From Streptomyces bauhiniae (GTDB lineage Bacteria; Actinomycetota; Actinomycetes; Streptomycetales; Streptomycetaceae): 64,000 bases of DNA. Position 1 is the stretch's first letter, and each line of letters opens with the position of its first letter. The notes under the pieces were generated by a model. The model was not told where the DNA came from. It ran no database searches and saw only the letters and a list, made by a program, of their open reading frames with translations. Positions 19,301 through 27,134 of the stretch are shown here, piece by piece. The stretch covers positions 1,054,001 to 1,118,000 of the forward strand of contig NZ_SRRT01000001.1 of assembly GCF_004784475.1 (NCBI RefSeq). The letters run 5' to 3'. A program made the translations under genes and the position numbers.

Positions 19301-20425
19301 GACACCAACGAGAACGACGACGACTCCGTCACCCGGGGCACTGCCCTGCAGTTGCTGGGGGAGCGGTGGCCGGACCGGGACGACACCTACACCGCAGTCC
19401 TCGATGCCGCCCGCGACACCAACGCCAGCAACTACGCCCGGGGCATTGCCCTGCAGTTGCTGGGGGAGCGGTGGCCCGACCGGGACGACACCTACACCGC
19501 AGTCCTCGATGCCGTCCACGACACCAACGCCAGCAACTACGCCCGGGGCACTGCCCTGCAGTTGCTGGGGGAGCGGTGGCCGGACCGGGACGACACCTAC
19601 ACCACAGTCCTTGATGCCGCCCGCGACACTAGCGACAACGCCAGCGACAACGCCCGGGGCACTGCCCTGGAGGTGCTGGGGGAGCGGTGGCCGGACCGGG
19701 ACGACACCTACACCACAGTCCTTGATGCTGCCCGCGACACTAGCGACAACGCCAGCGACAACGCCCGGGGCACTGCCCTGGAGGTGCTGGGGGAGCGGTG
19801 GCCTGACCGGGACGACACCTACACCACAGTCCTTGATGTCGCCCGCGACCGCGACTCCAACTCACGCGCCGTCGCCGTGCGAGCGCTCGGGGAGCGGTGG
19901 CCCGACCGGGACGACACCTACACCACCATCCTCGAGGCCACCCGCGACACCAACGCCAGCAACACCACCCGCAGTACCGCCCTGCGGATGGTGGGGGAGC
20001 AGTGGCCCGACCGGGAGGATGCCTATGCCGCAGTCCTCGATGCCGCCCACGACACCAGCGACAACGACACCACCCGCAGCACCGCCCTGCTGGTGCTGGC
20101 CCAACGGTGGCCCGACCGGGACGACACCTATACCACAGTCCTCGAGGCCGCCCACAACACCAACGCCAGCAACACCACCCGCGACACCGCCCTGTGCATG
20201 CTGGCCCAACGGTGGCCAGAGCTCGAAGTTACATGGGACTGTGCAGCGATTCGCTTTACGGAAACAGGCAATGAGATAAGTGACGCCCTATTGCAAATCC
20301 TGACTCTGGTATGGCCAGAAAAATCAAGGACGGAAGAATTGCTGCTAAAGCTTGCGAAAGAACGGCCGAACAATACGGTAATAAATAGCTCGCTGTCTTA
20401 CCTTCGCTCAACAGCGCTTGAGTGA
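16304..20425 (+). CDS. NACHT-domain STAND NTPase with C-terminal tandem repeats
   Basis: A 1373-residue protein. Residues 1-250 are a helical N-terminal domain that starts like a helix-turn-helix protein ([10 protein letters not shown]) and may be the effector or adaptor. The NACHT core follows: Walker [10 protein letters not shown] (255-263), Walker [12 protein letters not shown] (342-352) and the sensor TSR (380-382). The winged-helix region ends with [14 protein letters not shown] at about 591-604, a motif common in NACHT proteins. Residues 796-1305 are about 14 repeats of roughly 35 residues built on [20 protein letters not shown], probably HEAT-like helical hairpins forming the sensor. 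GTG 16304 has AGGGGGGAAG upstream. Bacterial NACHT proteins are known antiphage ATPases; a defence role here is inferred. Confidence 0.9.
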   Translation: MGVHRETLYRRLRTLRTEAEAAYRERHGSGGLQAPLEQQVRRTGLPGTSTFEGKVASRWAPKGIASFNTPQPDSFEQVLALVAVWESWTDARTLDSDGRVRPAWLASEARRDWQLLLDSAWQETADGRRRTPTAPGMEAEADAAVARYFERLVVTCGRLNLDVLGGSERAGEQPMIRLRQVFEAPPASWDPPKPELPARLWQELVERGEVPAEELPPGLRAEQVKEWRKTRVERPPVPVLEAVASAQGQRLVLLGDPGAGKSTLSRFLALAIAGGLEEVPAELRGLVEAGTVPVVVELRHLADERWRGRTVEDFWEEFDNIERMCLPRNVFEYLLERTHRPVLVVFDGLDEIFDPGRRAAVARQVAAFAEVHEHVRVIVTSRVIGFTREVFANAGFAQAKLEDLPRRQIESFIRRWYIAAHRDDLNEASRLSERLINAVRGFTSVAELAGNPLLLTILASIGLGTTIPRDRREVYRHAVDVLTSRWDRDAKHLPLPRQDHPDVAAAIDELDMGLLQELLQRLARRLQESAGSPEGSPLIPRGDLTDMIAEYVVTDMNYPHHVGRIVAGAVVTRLHERAFLLHPHGAGMYGFVHRTFLEYLAARELNRRYAGREWSPEELIDMLADRATNPVWHEVILLFIGEISSQAEAEHATFIARLLHMHRRRSTPAYRQTNGSTKFLELAIRVLAEAHRIPRAPARPGKHPERSLAIQSNAVIDTLTAHLSDFPWATLTGAVPAMMSFPWSWTGRERYQRWHRTEIPSDSGDGKDVLAASLCRTPQEAGRLARVPWGYWTGNAAVRVLGERWPDRDDTYTAILNTARDTNASGYARSTALEVLGERWPDRDDTYTTALDAARDTNASNTTRSTALEVLGERWPDRDDTHTAVLNTVHDTNASTPDRDAALRVLAQRWPNRGDTYTTVLEAARDRDSNSRDVAAQALGERWPDRDDTYTTVLEVARDTSDNASDYGSGYARSTALEALGERWPDRDDTYTAVLDAARDTNENDDDSVTRGTALQLLGERWPDRDDTYTAVLDAARDTNASNYARGIALQLLGERWPDRDDTYTAVLDAVHDTNASNYARGTALQLLGERWPDRDDTYTTVLDAARDTSDNASDNARGTALEVLGERWPDRDDTYTTVLDAARDTSDNASDNARGTALEVLGERWPDRDDTYTTVLDVARDRDSNSRAVAVRALGERWPDRDDTYTTILEATRDTNASNTTRSTALRMVGEQWPDREDAYAAVLDAAHDTSDNDTTRSTALLVLAQRWPDRDDTYTTVLEAAHNTNASNTTRDTALCMLAQRWPELEVTWDCAAIRFTETGNEISDALLQILTLVWPEKSRTEELLLKLAKERPNNTVINSSLSYLRSTALE
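18689..20220 (+). repeat. array of about 105-bp tandem coding repeats in the NACHT gene
   Basis: About 14 units of 102-120 bp plus a degenerate fifteenth. Each encodes [11 protein letters not shown] followed by a variable spacer such as [10 protein letters not shown] or [12 protein letters not shown]. Neighbouring units near 19570-19800 are almost identical at DNA level, differing in a few silent bases. This points to recent expansion or gene conversion and to copy-number variation among relatives. It is coding, not CRISPR. Confidence 0.9.
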
Positions 20426-20497
20426 GATCTGAATGATCACCGCCTCCAGGGTCTGTGCGCTTACCGGGGTAATTGATGATCACGGAAGAGGCATCAA

Positions 20498-20692
20498 GTG
20501 ACTGAGCTCTTTCAGCTGAACGAGCGCAGCCCCTACGGCTCTACTCTGGCCGAGGCAGTGCGCGAGAACGTCGCGGATACGGCGCGTGAGCTGGACGAAG
20601 CGGTGCGGGACGTGCGGGGGTACGAGTACGCCGTCATCATCGGACACGCGCTTTTTCCCTTCAAGTACGCCGACCGTCTCAAGCCCCTCTAA
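20498..20692 (+). CDS. small hypothetical protein downstream of the NACHT gene
   Basis: A 64-residue acidic, helical protein beginning MTELFQLNERSPYGS, with no recognised family. It starts 72 bases after the NACHT stop on the same strand and could share its transcript. The GTG start has only a weak GGAAGAG site. It may be a truncated gene, since the protein ends abruptly after HALFPFKYADRLKPL. Confidence 0.5.
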   Translation: MTELFQLNERSPYGSTLAEAVRENVADTARELDEAVRDVRGYEYAVIIGHALFPFKYADRLKPL

Positions 20693-20734
20693 CGTGCACG
20701 GTTGGCGGCCAACGCTTCCCCCACGCGCCGTCGG

Positions 20735-21063
20735 ATGCTGCTGAGCCATGGGCCGGAGTCGCAAAATGGCCTATTCCCCGTGGACGACGAGTTCACGACA
20801 GAGGAGTACGAAGAACTTCACGAGACGAGGCCCTGGGTGCCTACACGAAGCTCGTGTGTCTGCTCTTCACGGCCGACCCCGAGAACGGCGTCCACGTCAT
20901 CCACTGGGGGGACGCCCACCTCGAACGTGATCGCACCTTCACCTGGTTCCACAGTGAACAGCTGCGGGTGGCCCTAGCCTCTCGAGTGAACCCTGCCGTC
21001 TCTGGGCCGTCCGAGGCTGCTCAGCGCCGACCGGTGGCGACCACTACAGACAGTCGTAGCTAG
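20735..21063 (+). pseudogene. frameshifted small hypothetical gene
   Basis: Two protein-like segments lie in adjacent frames. The first is MLLSHGPESQNGLF and continues VDDEFTTEEYEELHE. Near 20815-20825 the better coding frame shifts to EALGAYTKLVCLLFTADPE, continuing VHVIHWGDAHLERDRTFTWF to a stop at 21063. I read this as one gene with a frameshift, next to the right repeat. Family unknown. Confidence 0.45.
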
Positions 21064-21085
21064 CCACACCCCCGGTTCACCCAAA

Positions 21086-21129
21086 TCGATCTGAGACACT
21101 GGTACCACCATGCCCAAGCCCGGAGAACT
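21086..21129 (+). repeat. right attachment repeat (attR) overlapping the rlmN start
   Basis: Exact 44-bp copy of the left repeat at 13377-13420. It begins 24 bases before the rlmN ATG and ends within codon 7, so insertion leaves the rlmN coding sequence whole but replaces everything upstream of it. Confidence 0.85.
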
Positions 21130-22216
21130 TACTTTCGTTGCCCCCCGCGGAGCCAAGAAGCCGCCGCGGCATCTCGCTGATCTTTCGCCTGCGGAGCGGA
21201 AGGATGCTGTCGCGGAGGCGGGGGAGAAGCCGTTTCGTGCCAAGCAGCTTTCGCAGCACTACTTCGCGCGGTTCGCGCACGATCCGGAGGAGTGGACCGA
21301 CATCCCCGCCGGTTCGCGTACCAAGCTCCAGGAGGCGCTGTTCCCGGAGCTGATGTCGGTGGTCCGGCATCTGGCCACGGACCAGGGCACCACCCGTAAG
21401 ACCCTGTGGCGGCTGTTCGACGGCACGCTGGTGGAGTCGGTGCTGATGCGGTACCCGGACCGGGTCACCATGTGCATCAGCAGCCAGGCCGGGTGTGGGA
21501 TGAACTGCCCGTTCTGCGCGACCGGGCAGGCGGGGCTGGACCGGAATCTGTCCACCGCCGAGATCGTGCACCAGATCGTGGACGGTATGCGGGCGCTCAG
21601 GGACGGGGAAGTGCCCGGCGGCCCCGCGCGGCTGTCCAACATCGTCTTCATGGGCATGGGCGAGCCGCTCGCCAACTACAAGCGGGTCGTCGGCGCCATC
21701 CGGGCCCTCACCGACCCCGCTCCCGACGGCCTCGGCCTGTCCCAGCGCGGCATCACCGTGTCGACCGTCGGCCTCGTCCCCGCCATCCACCGCTTCGCCG
21801 ACGAGGGCTTCAAGTGCCGGCTGGCGATCTCCCTGCACGCCCCCGACGACGAGCTGCGCGACACCCTCGTCCCCGTGAACACGCGGTGGAAGGTGCGCGA
21901 GGTGCTGGACGCCGGGTTCGAGTACGCGGCGAAGTCGGGCCGCCGGCTGTCCATCGAGTACGCGCTGATCCGGGACATCAACGACCAGGCGTGGCGCGGC
22001 GACCGGCTCGGCCGGATGCTCAAGGGCAGGCCCGTGCACGTCAACCTGATCCCGCTCAACCCCACCCCCGGCTCCAAGTGGACCGCCTCCCGTCCCGAGG
22101 ACGAGAAGGCGTTCGTGGAGGCCATCGCCGCGCACGGCGTGCCGGTGACCGTCCGGGACACCCGCGGTCAGGAGATCGACGGGGCGTGTGGCCAGCTCGC
22201 GGCCACCGAGCGGTAA
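21110..22216 (+). CDS. rlmN: dual-specificity RNA methyltransferase RlmN
   Basis: A 368-residue radical-SAM enzyme that makes 2-methyladenosine in 23S rRNA (A2503) and in tRNA. The 4Fe-4S cluster motif CxxxCxxC is at Cys129, Cys133 and Cys136 in [15 protein letters not shown]. The SAM-binding FMGMGEPL follows, and the mechanistic C-terminal cysteine is Cys360 in DGACGQL. The ATG lies inside the right attachment repeat, so its transcription must now depend on element sequences or read-through. Confidence 0.94.
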   Translation: MPKPGELTFVAPRGAKKPPRHLADLSPAERKDAVAEAGEKPFRAKQLSQHYFARFAHDPEEWTDIPAGSRTKLQEALFPELMSVVRHLATDQGTTRKTLWRLFDGTLVESVLMRYPDRVTMCISSQAGCGMNCPFCATGQAGLDRNLSTAEIVHQIVDGMRALRDGEVPGGPARLSNIVFMGMGEPLANYKRVVGAIRALTDPAPDGLGLSQRGITVSTVGLVPAIHRFADEGFKCRLAISLHAPDDELRDTLVPVNTRWKVREVLDAGFEYAAKSGRRLSIEYALIRDINDQAWRGDRLGRMLKGRPVHVNLIPLNPTPGSKWTASRPEDEKAFVEAIAAHGVPVTVRDTRGQEIDGACGQLAATER

Positions 22217-22261
22217 CCTGGGCCGGTCAGCACAACGTCATACCAGTCATACATCTGCATA

Positions 22262-22358
22262 TTCCGACAGGGGAGCGCCACAGCGCTGAGAGTGCGGCAA
22301 CCAGGCCGCAGACCCTCTGAACCTCGCCCAGGTCATTCTGGGTAGGAAGTTCGGTCAT
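22262..22358 (+). promoter_or_regulatory. TPP (thi-box) riboswitch
   Basis: Matches the conserved thiamine pyrophosphate aptamer: CAGGGGAGC, then GCTGAGAGTGCGG, GACCCTCTGAACCT, and the closing GGTCATTCTGGGTAGGAAG. It lies about 90 bases upstream of thiB, in the sense orientation, so the thiamine transporter operon is repressed when cells have enough TPP. Confidence 0.95.
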
Positions 22359-22373
22359 CACTCAAGCTGTTGC

Positions 22374-22410
22374 GCCCTGCCCGGCCTCCCGCGCGGAGTC
22401 CGGGCAGGGC
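22374..22410 (+). terminator. riboswitch expression-platform terminator
   Basis: An 11-bp perfect stem, GCCCTGCCCGG pairing with CCGGGCAGGGC around a 15-base loop, directly after the aptamer. A smaller hairpin at 22421-22435 (CCTGG/CCAGG) partly covers the thiB ribosome-binding site at 22433-22438. Control could therefore be by termination, translation or both. Confidence 0.75.
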
Positions 22411-22445
22411 CGCGTCTCTTCCTGGCCCACCCAGGAGGACCACCA

Positions 22446-23519
22446 GTGCACACCAAGACCTTCGTGGCCGCGGCGGTCGGCCTCGGCCTGCTCACGCTCT
22501 CCGCGTGCGGGTCCACCGACACCAAGGGCAGCGCGGACACCAAGACCGTGACCCTCGTCAGCCACGACTCGTGGGCCGCGTCCAAGAACGTGATCGCGGA
22601 CTTCGAGAAGCAGTCCGGCTACAAGGTGCGCGTCCTCAAGGACGGCGACGCCGGCCAGGCCGTCAACAAGGCGGTCCTCACCAAGGACAACCCCCAGGGC
22701 GACGTCTTCTTCGGCGTCGACAACACCCTGCTCTCCCGCGCCCTCGACAACGGCCTCTTCCAGCCGTACGCCGCCAAGGGCCTCGGCCAGGTCGACCCCG
22801 CCTTCCAGCTCGACGCGGCCAAGCACCGCGTCACCCCGGTCGACCACGGCGACATCTGCGTCAACTACGACAAGGGGTACTTCACCGAGCACAAGCTGAA
22901 GCCGCCGCGCACCTTCGCCGACCTCGCGGAACCGAAGTACAAGAACCTCCTGGTCACCGAGAACGCCGCCACCTCCTCGCCCGGCCTCGGCTTCCTGCTG
23001 GGCAGCGCCGCGAGTTACGGCGACAAGGGCTGGGAGGGGTACTGGAAGAAGCTGAAGGCCAACGGCGTCAAGGTCGTCGACGGCTGGGAGCAGGCGTACT
23101 ACCAGGAGTTCTCCGGCTCCTCCGAGGGCAAGAAGGCGGGCGGTGACCGGCCGCTCGTCGTGTCGTACGCCTCCTCGCCGCCCGCCGAGGTGATCTACGC
23201 CAAGAAGAAGCCGCAGACCGCCCCGACCGGCGTCGCGGACGGCACCTGCTTCCGGCAGGTCGAGTTCGCCGGCCTGCTGAACCACGCGAAGAACCCCGAG
23301 GGCGGCAAGGCGTTCCTCGACTTCCTGCTGTCGAAGCAGTTCCAGCAGGACATGCCGCTGAACATGTTCGTGTACCCGGTGATCAAGGACGCGAAGGTCC
23401 CCGCCGAGTTCACCGAGTACGGGCCCGCCGCCAGGGACCCGCAGACCATGGCGCCCGAGAAGATCGCCGCCAACCGCGACCAGTGGGTCAGCTCGTGGAC
23501 GTCGCTCGTACTGAAGTAG
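22446..23519 (+). CDS. thiB: thiamine ABC transporter, substrate-binding lipoprotein
   Basis: A 357-residue exported lipoprotein; the signal peptide ends at the lipobox LTLSAC. The mature part matches the ThiB/TbpA family (TVTLVSHDSW, DVFFGVDNTLLSRAL, PVDHGDICVNYDK). It captures thiamine outside the membrane for the ThiPQ transporter. GTG 22446 has AGGAGG seven bases upstream. The gene follows a TPP riboswitch and overlaps thiP. Confidence 0.93.
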   Translation: MHTKTFVAAAVGLGLLTLSACGSTDTKGSADTKTVTLVSHDSWAASKNVIADFEKQSGYKVRVLKDGDAGQAVNKAVLTKDNPQGDVFFGVDNTLLSRALDNGLFQPYAAKGLGQVDPAFQLDAAKHRVTPVDHGDICVNYDKGYFTEHKLKPPRTFADLAEPKYKNLLVTENAATSSPGLGFLLGSAASYGDKGWEGYWKKLKANGVKVVDGWEQAYYQEFSGSSEGKKAGGDRPLVVSYASSPPAEVIYAKKKPQTAPTGVADGTCFRQVEFAGLLNHAKNPEGGKAFLDFLLSKQFQQDMPLNMFVYPVIKDAKVPAEFTEYGPAARDPQTMAPEKIAANRDQWVSSWTSLVLK

Positions 23520-25180
23520 CCGGAGCAACTGAAGCGGCCGGACCGCGCGGCCGCGGGAGCGCGGCGCGGCTCGGGCTCATGGCCCTGCCCGTCGCGTTCT
23601 TCGCCCTGTTCTTCGCCTGGCCCGTCGCCGCGATCACGGCGCGCGGGCTCAAGGCCGACGGCACCTGGCACCTCGGGCGGTTCGCCGAGGTGCTGGGCCG
23701 CTCCGACATCCGGCACGTGCTCTGGTTCACCACCTGGCAGGCGCTCGCCTCCACCGCGCTCACCCTGGTGATCGCGCTGCCCGCCGCCTGGGTCTTCGCC
23801 CGGCTGGAGTTCCCCGGCAAACAGGTGCTGCGGGCCGTGGTCACCGTGCCGTTCGTGCTGCCCACGGTGGTCGTCGGCACCGCGTTCCTCGCGCTGGTCG
23901 GCCACGGCGGACTGCTGGACGAGCTGTGGGGCGTCCGCCTGGACACCACGGTGTGGGCGATCCTGATCGCGCACGTCTTCTTCAACTACGCCGTCGTCGT
24001 CCGCACCGTCGGCGGCCTCTGGGGCCAGCTCGACCCCCGGCAGGAGGAGGCCGCCCGGATGCTCGGCGCCTCCCCGCTGCGGGCCTGGCGCCAGGTGACC
24101 CTCCCCGCGCTGGCGCCCGCCGTGGCCGCCGCCGCGCTGATGGTCTTCCTGTTCACCTTCACCTCCTTCGGCGTGGTCCAGATCCTCGGCGGACCCACCT
24201 TCTCCACCCTGGAGGTGGAGATCTACCGCCAGACCTCCGAGGTCTTCGACCTGACCACGGCCGCCGTCCTCACCCTGGTCCAGTTCGCCGCGGTCGGTGC
24301 GATCCTCGCCGTGCACGCCTGGACGGTACGGCGCCGGGAGACCGCGCTGCGCCTGGTCGACGCCTCCGTCACCGCCCGCCGCCCGCGCGGCGCCGGCCAG
24401 TGGGCGCTGCTCGGCGGAGTGCTCGCCACCATCGCCGTCCTGCTGGTGCTGCCGCTCGGTGTGCTGGTACGCCGCTCGCTGGACGCGCCCGGCCTCGGCT
24501 ACTACCGGGCGCTGACCGACGCCGACGGCGGTACGTTCCTGGTGGCGCCGCTGCACGCGGTGTGGACCTCGCTGGAGTACGCGGTCGCCGCCACCGGTAT
24601 CGCCCTGGTGGTCGGCGCCCTGGCCGCGGCGGCGCTGGCCCGCCGGGACGCGGGCCGGCTGATGCGCGGGTTCGACGCGCTGCTGATGCTGCCGCTCGGT
24701 GTCTCCGCCGTGACGGTCGGCTTCGGCTTCCTGATCGCGCTGGACGAACCTCCGCTGGACCTGCGCCAGTCCTGGTTCCTGGTCCCGCTCGCCCAGGCGC
24801 TGGTCGGCGCCCCCTTCGTCGTACGGACCATGCTGCCGGTGCTGCGGGCGGTGGACGGCCGGCTCAGGGAGGCGGCGGCCGTGCTCGGGGCGTCGCCCTG
24901 GCGGGTGTGGCGGGAGGTCGATCTGCCGCTGGTGCGGCGGGCGTTGCTGATCGCGGCCGGGTTCGCGTTCGCGGTGTCGCTCGGTGAGTTCGGGGCGACC
25001 GTGTTCATCGCCCGGCCCGACAACCCCACGCTGCCGGTCGCGGTGGCCCGGCTGCTGAGCCGGCCCGGTGAGCTGAACTACGGCCAGGCAATGGCCCTTT
25101 CCACGATTCTCATGGTCGTCTGCGCGGCCGCGCTGCTCGTGCTGGAGCGGCTGCGCACCGACCGGACGGGGGAGTTCTGA
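23483..25180 (+). CDS. thiP: thiamine ABC transporter, fused permease
   Basis: A 565-residue integral membrane protein with two homologous permease halves, the ThiP architecture. EAA-type loops that contact the ATPase are visible in EEAARMLGASPLRAWRQV and again in REAAAVLGASPWRVWREV. The start lies within the end of thiB (GTG 23483, or GTG 23495 in the same frame), so translation is coupled. The stop overlaps the thiQ start (TGATG). Confidence 0.92.
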   Translation: MGQLVDVARTEVAGATEAAGPRGRGSAARLGLMALPVAFFALFFAWPVAAITARGLKADGTWHLGRFAEVLGRSDIRHVLWFTTWQALASTALTLVIALPAAWVFARLEFPGKQVLRAVVTVPFVLPTVVVGTAFLALVGHGGLLDELWGVRLDTTVWAILIAHVFFNYAVVVRTVGGLWGQLDPRQEEAARMLGASPLRAWRQVTLPALAPAVAAAALMVFLFTFTSFGVVQILGGPTFSTLEVEIYRQTSEVFDLTTAAVLTLVQFAAVGAILAVHAWTVRRRETALRLVDASVTARRPRGAGQWALLGGVLATIAVLLVLPLGVLVRRSLDAPGLGYYRALTDADGGTFLVAPLHAVWTSLEYAVAATGIALVVGALAAAALARRDAGRLMRGFDALLMLPLGVSAVTVGFGFLIALDEPPLDLRQSWFLVPLAQALVGAPFVVRTMLPVLRAVDGRLREAAAVLGASPWRVWREVDLPLVRRALLIAAGFAFAVSLGEFGATVFIARPDNPTLPVAVARLLSRPGELNYGQAMALSTILMVVCAAALLVLERLRTDRTGEF

Positions 25181-26202
25181 TGCTGCTGAGCCTTGAGGAG
25201 GCGACCGTCCGTCTCGGCGGGCGGCCGGTGCTGGACACGGTGGACCTCGGGGTCGCCGAGCACGAGGTGGTGTGCGTGCTCGGGCCCAGCGGCAGCGGCA
25301 AGTCGACCCTGCTGCGGAGCGTGGCCGGACTCCAACCCCTCGACAGTGGACGGGTGTTGCTCGACGGCCGTGACCAGGCGGGGGTGCCCGCGCACCGGCG
25401 GGGGGTCGGGCTGATGTTCCAGGACCATCAGCTCTTCCCGCAGCGGGACGTGGGCGGCAACGTCGCCTTCGGACTCCGTATGCACGGCATGCCCAAGGGG
25501 CAACGGGACGTCCAGGTAAGGGAATTGCTGGAGCTGGTCGGGCTGCCCGGTGCGGCCCGGCGGGCGGTGGCCGGTCTTTCGGGCGGGGAGCAGCAGCGGG
25601 TCGCCCTCGCGCGGGCGCTCGCGCCCCGGCCGAGGCTGCTGATGCTGGACGAGCCGCTCGGGCAGCTCGACCGCTCGCTGCGGGAGCGGCTGGTGGTCGA
25701 ACTCCGGGAACTCTTCAGCCGGTTGGGCACCACCGTACTCGCCGTCACCCACGACCAGGGCGAGGCGTTCGCGCTGGCCGACCGGGTGGTGGTGATGCGG
25801 GACGGGCGGATCGCGCAGTCCGGGACCCCGCTGGAGGTGTGGCGCAGGCCGGCCGACGCCTTCGTGGCCCGGTTCCTCGGCTTCGAGAACGTGGTCCCGG
25901 CGAGTGTGACCGGCACGGCCGCCGACACTCCGTGGGGCAAGCTGCCCGTGCCCGAGGGGTCGCCGCAGGGTGCCGTGGAGCTGCTGGTGCGGCCCGCCGG
26001 GGTGCGGCTCGTGGCCGCCGGTGAGGGGCTCGCCTGCACGGTGACCGCCCGTACCTTCAAGGGAACCCATGTGGCGCTGCGGCTCCAGCCCCGCGACGGC
26101 GGCCCGCACCTGGAGGCGGCCTGTCCGCTGCGCGAGGCACCGGAGACCGGGGCCGAGACGGGGGTGGAGTTCGACGCGGCGGAGACCGTCCTCCTCGGCT
26201 GA
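25180..26202 (+). CDS. thiQ: thiamine ABC transporter, ATP-binding protein
   Basis: A 340-residue ABC ATPase energising thiamine import. Walker A GPSGSGKST is at residues 35-43, the Q-loop in MFQDHQLFPQ, signature LSGGEQQRVALARAL, Walker B LLMLDEPLGQLD and the H-loop VTHDQ. A C-terminal accessory domain of about 120 residues (TOBE-like) is present. It is the last gene of the riboswitch-controlled operon. Confidence 0.92.
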   Translation: MLLSLEEATVRLGGRPVLDTVDLGVAEHEVVCVLGPSGSGKSTLLRSVAGLQPLDSGRVLLDGRDQAGVPAHRRGVGLMFQDHQLFPQRDVGGNVAFGLRMHGMPKGQRDVQVRELLELVGLPGAARRAVAGLSGGEQQRVALARALAPRPRLLMLDEPLGQLDRSLRERLVVELRELFSRLGTTVLAVTHDQGEAFALADRVVVMRDGRIAQSGTPLEVWRRPADAFVARFLGFENVVPASVTGTAADTPWGKLPVPEGSPQGAVELLVRPAGVRLVAAGEGLACTVTARTFKGTHVALRLQPRDGGPHLEAACPLREAPETGAETGVEFDAAETVLLG

Positions 26203-26215
26203 CCCGCGCGAAAGG

Positions 26216-26254
26216 CAGCGGCCCGCCCCCGTGCGAGACGGGGACGGGCCGCTG
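26216..26254. terminator. bidirectional terminator
   Basis: A long GC stem, with CAGCGGCCCG pairing with CGGGCCGCTG plus an inner CCCCG/CGGGG, between the convergent thiQ and surface-protein genes. Confidence 0.8.
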
Positions 26255-26271
26255 TCGGGTACGGCGGAGCG

Positions 26272-26976
26272 TCAGCTCCCGCTCTTCGCGCCACGGCGGC
26301 GCATGCCGAAGTACACCGCGCCACCGCCGACGATGACGAGGGCACCGGCGACACCGGCGATCAGGCCGGTGTTGGAGTTCGCACCGGTCTCGGCGAGGTT
26401 GGAGTCACCGATCGCCGCGGAGGGGGCGTTGCTCGGCGCCTCGGACACCGGGGCGGCCTCGCTGCTGCTCTCGCTCGCGGACGGGGTGGCGCTGTCCTCG
26501 GCGGGCACCGACGCGGACGGGGTCGGCGCCGGGGACTCGGAGGCGGGCGCGGTGGGGGAGGGGGACTCCTCCTTCTTGCACGCCGTGGCCGGGGCAATCA
26601 CGTTGGGCGTGATGCTCTTGTTGTTGATGAAGCGGGGCACGTTGACGTTGACGCGGTAGACCGCGCCGGGCGCCCAGTCCTCGTCGAAGACGATCGTGGC
26701 GCCTTCCTTGGTGCCGGTCACCACCTGCTCGCCGATCTTCTTCTCGTCGGCGCCGTTGTTCTCCAGGAACACCGAGACGGTGGCCTTCTGGCCGGAGAAG
26801 TCGCGGTCGGTGACGGTGATCTGGCCCTTCTCACCCTTGCACGTGGCCTCGGCCTTGAACTCGCTGATGTTGCACGCGAGAGCCTGACCGGAGACACCCA
26901 GGACCAGGGCGGCCGACGCGGAGGCCAGGCCCAGGATGCGCACGGAGCGGCGCGCGTTACGGCGGGATATGGACAA
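26272..26976 (-). CDS. LAETG-anchored cell-surface protein
   Basis: A 234-residue secreted protein. The signal peptide (ILGLASASAALVLGVSGQALA) is followed by a domain of about 110 residues with cysteines. A low-complexity Ser/Pro/Ala/Glu wall-spanning region follows, then the sorting signal LAETG, a hydrophobic helix and an RRR tail. LAxTG motifs are substrates of class E sortases in Streptomyces. The start is a TTG (26976) with AAAGGA six bases upstream; a longer frame upstream lacks a site. The ligand or role on the surface is unknown. Confidence 0.85.
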   Translation of the reverse strand: MSISRRNARRSVRILGLASASAALVLGVSGQALACNISEFKAEATCKGEKGQITVTDRDFSGQKATVSVFLENNGADEKKIGEQVVTGTKEGATIVFDEDWAPGAVYRVNVNVPRFINNKSITPNVIAPATACKKEESPSPTAPASESPAPTPSASVPAEDSATPSASESSSEAAPVSEAPSNAPSAAIGDSNLAETGANSNTGLIAGVAGALVIVGGGAVYFGMRRRGAKSGS

Positions 26977-27072
26977 GTCATGTCCTTTGCTGAGTGCAGA
27001 ACTGCGGGGGGCAGAAGGGGAGTTGGAGCGGCGGACGGAGCGGAGCCCCAGCTTCCCCACAAGACACACAGG

Positions 27073-27099
27073 TTTATAAGCGCGTCATAAGCATGTCAA
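27073..27099 (-). promoter_or_regulatory. promoter for the surface-protein gene
   Basis: On the minus strand TTGACA (27099-27094) and TATAAA (27078-27073) lie 15 bases apart, about 100 bases upstream of the TTG start. The boxes match vegetative consensus well for a Streptomyces, although the spacing is short. Confidence 0.5.
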
Positions 27100-27134
27100 T
27101 GCGCAGGCGCCCAACGGGCGTTGACTTTACCTTC

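Larger units (their letters stand above)
13377..21129. mobile_element. decayed integrative element inserted at the rlmN start
   Basis: About 7.7 kb bounded by a 44-bp exact direct repeat. Contents: a small membrane protein, a ribbon-helix-helix protein, a broken tyrosine integrase, a 58-residue protein, the large NACHT NTPase, a 64-residue gene and a frameshifted gene. I see no replication initiator or TraB-type translocase, so this is either a cargo island or the remnant of an actinomycete integrative element. Because the integrase is broken it probably cannot excise unaided. Confidence 0.8.

Noticed and set aside
18689-20220. Direct repeats that could be taken for a CRISPR array
   Set aside because: Units are about 105 bp, contiguous and coding, with no short repeat plus unique spacer structure and no cas genes.
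18597-20279. A 560-codon plus-strand frame rich in Gly-Pro-Thr repeats, and shorter repetitive frames on the minus strand
   Set aside because: It is the frame-shifted reading of the NACHT repeat array; the NACHT frame spans the whole region with conserved motifs and the alternative has no start site.
13377-21129. A self-transmissible conjugative element
   Set aside because: No TraB-like translocase, replication initiator or excisionase is visible, and the integrase is broken.
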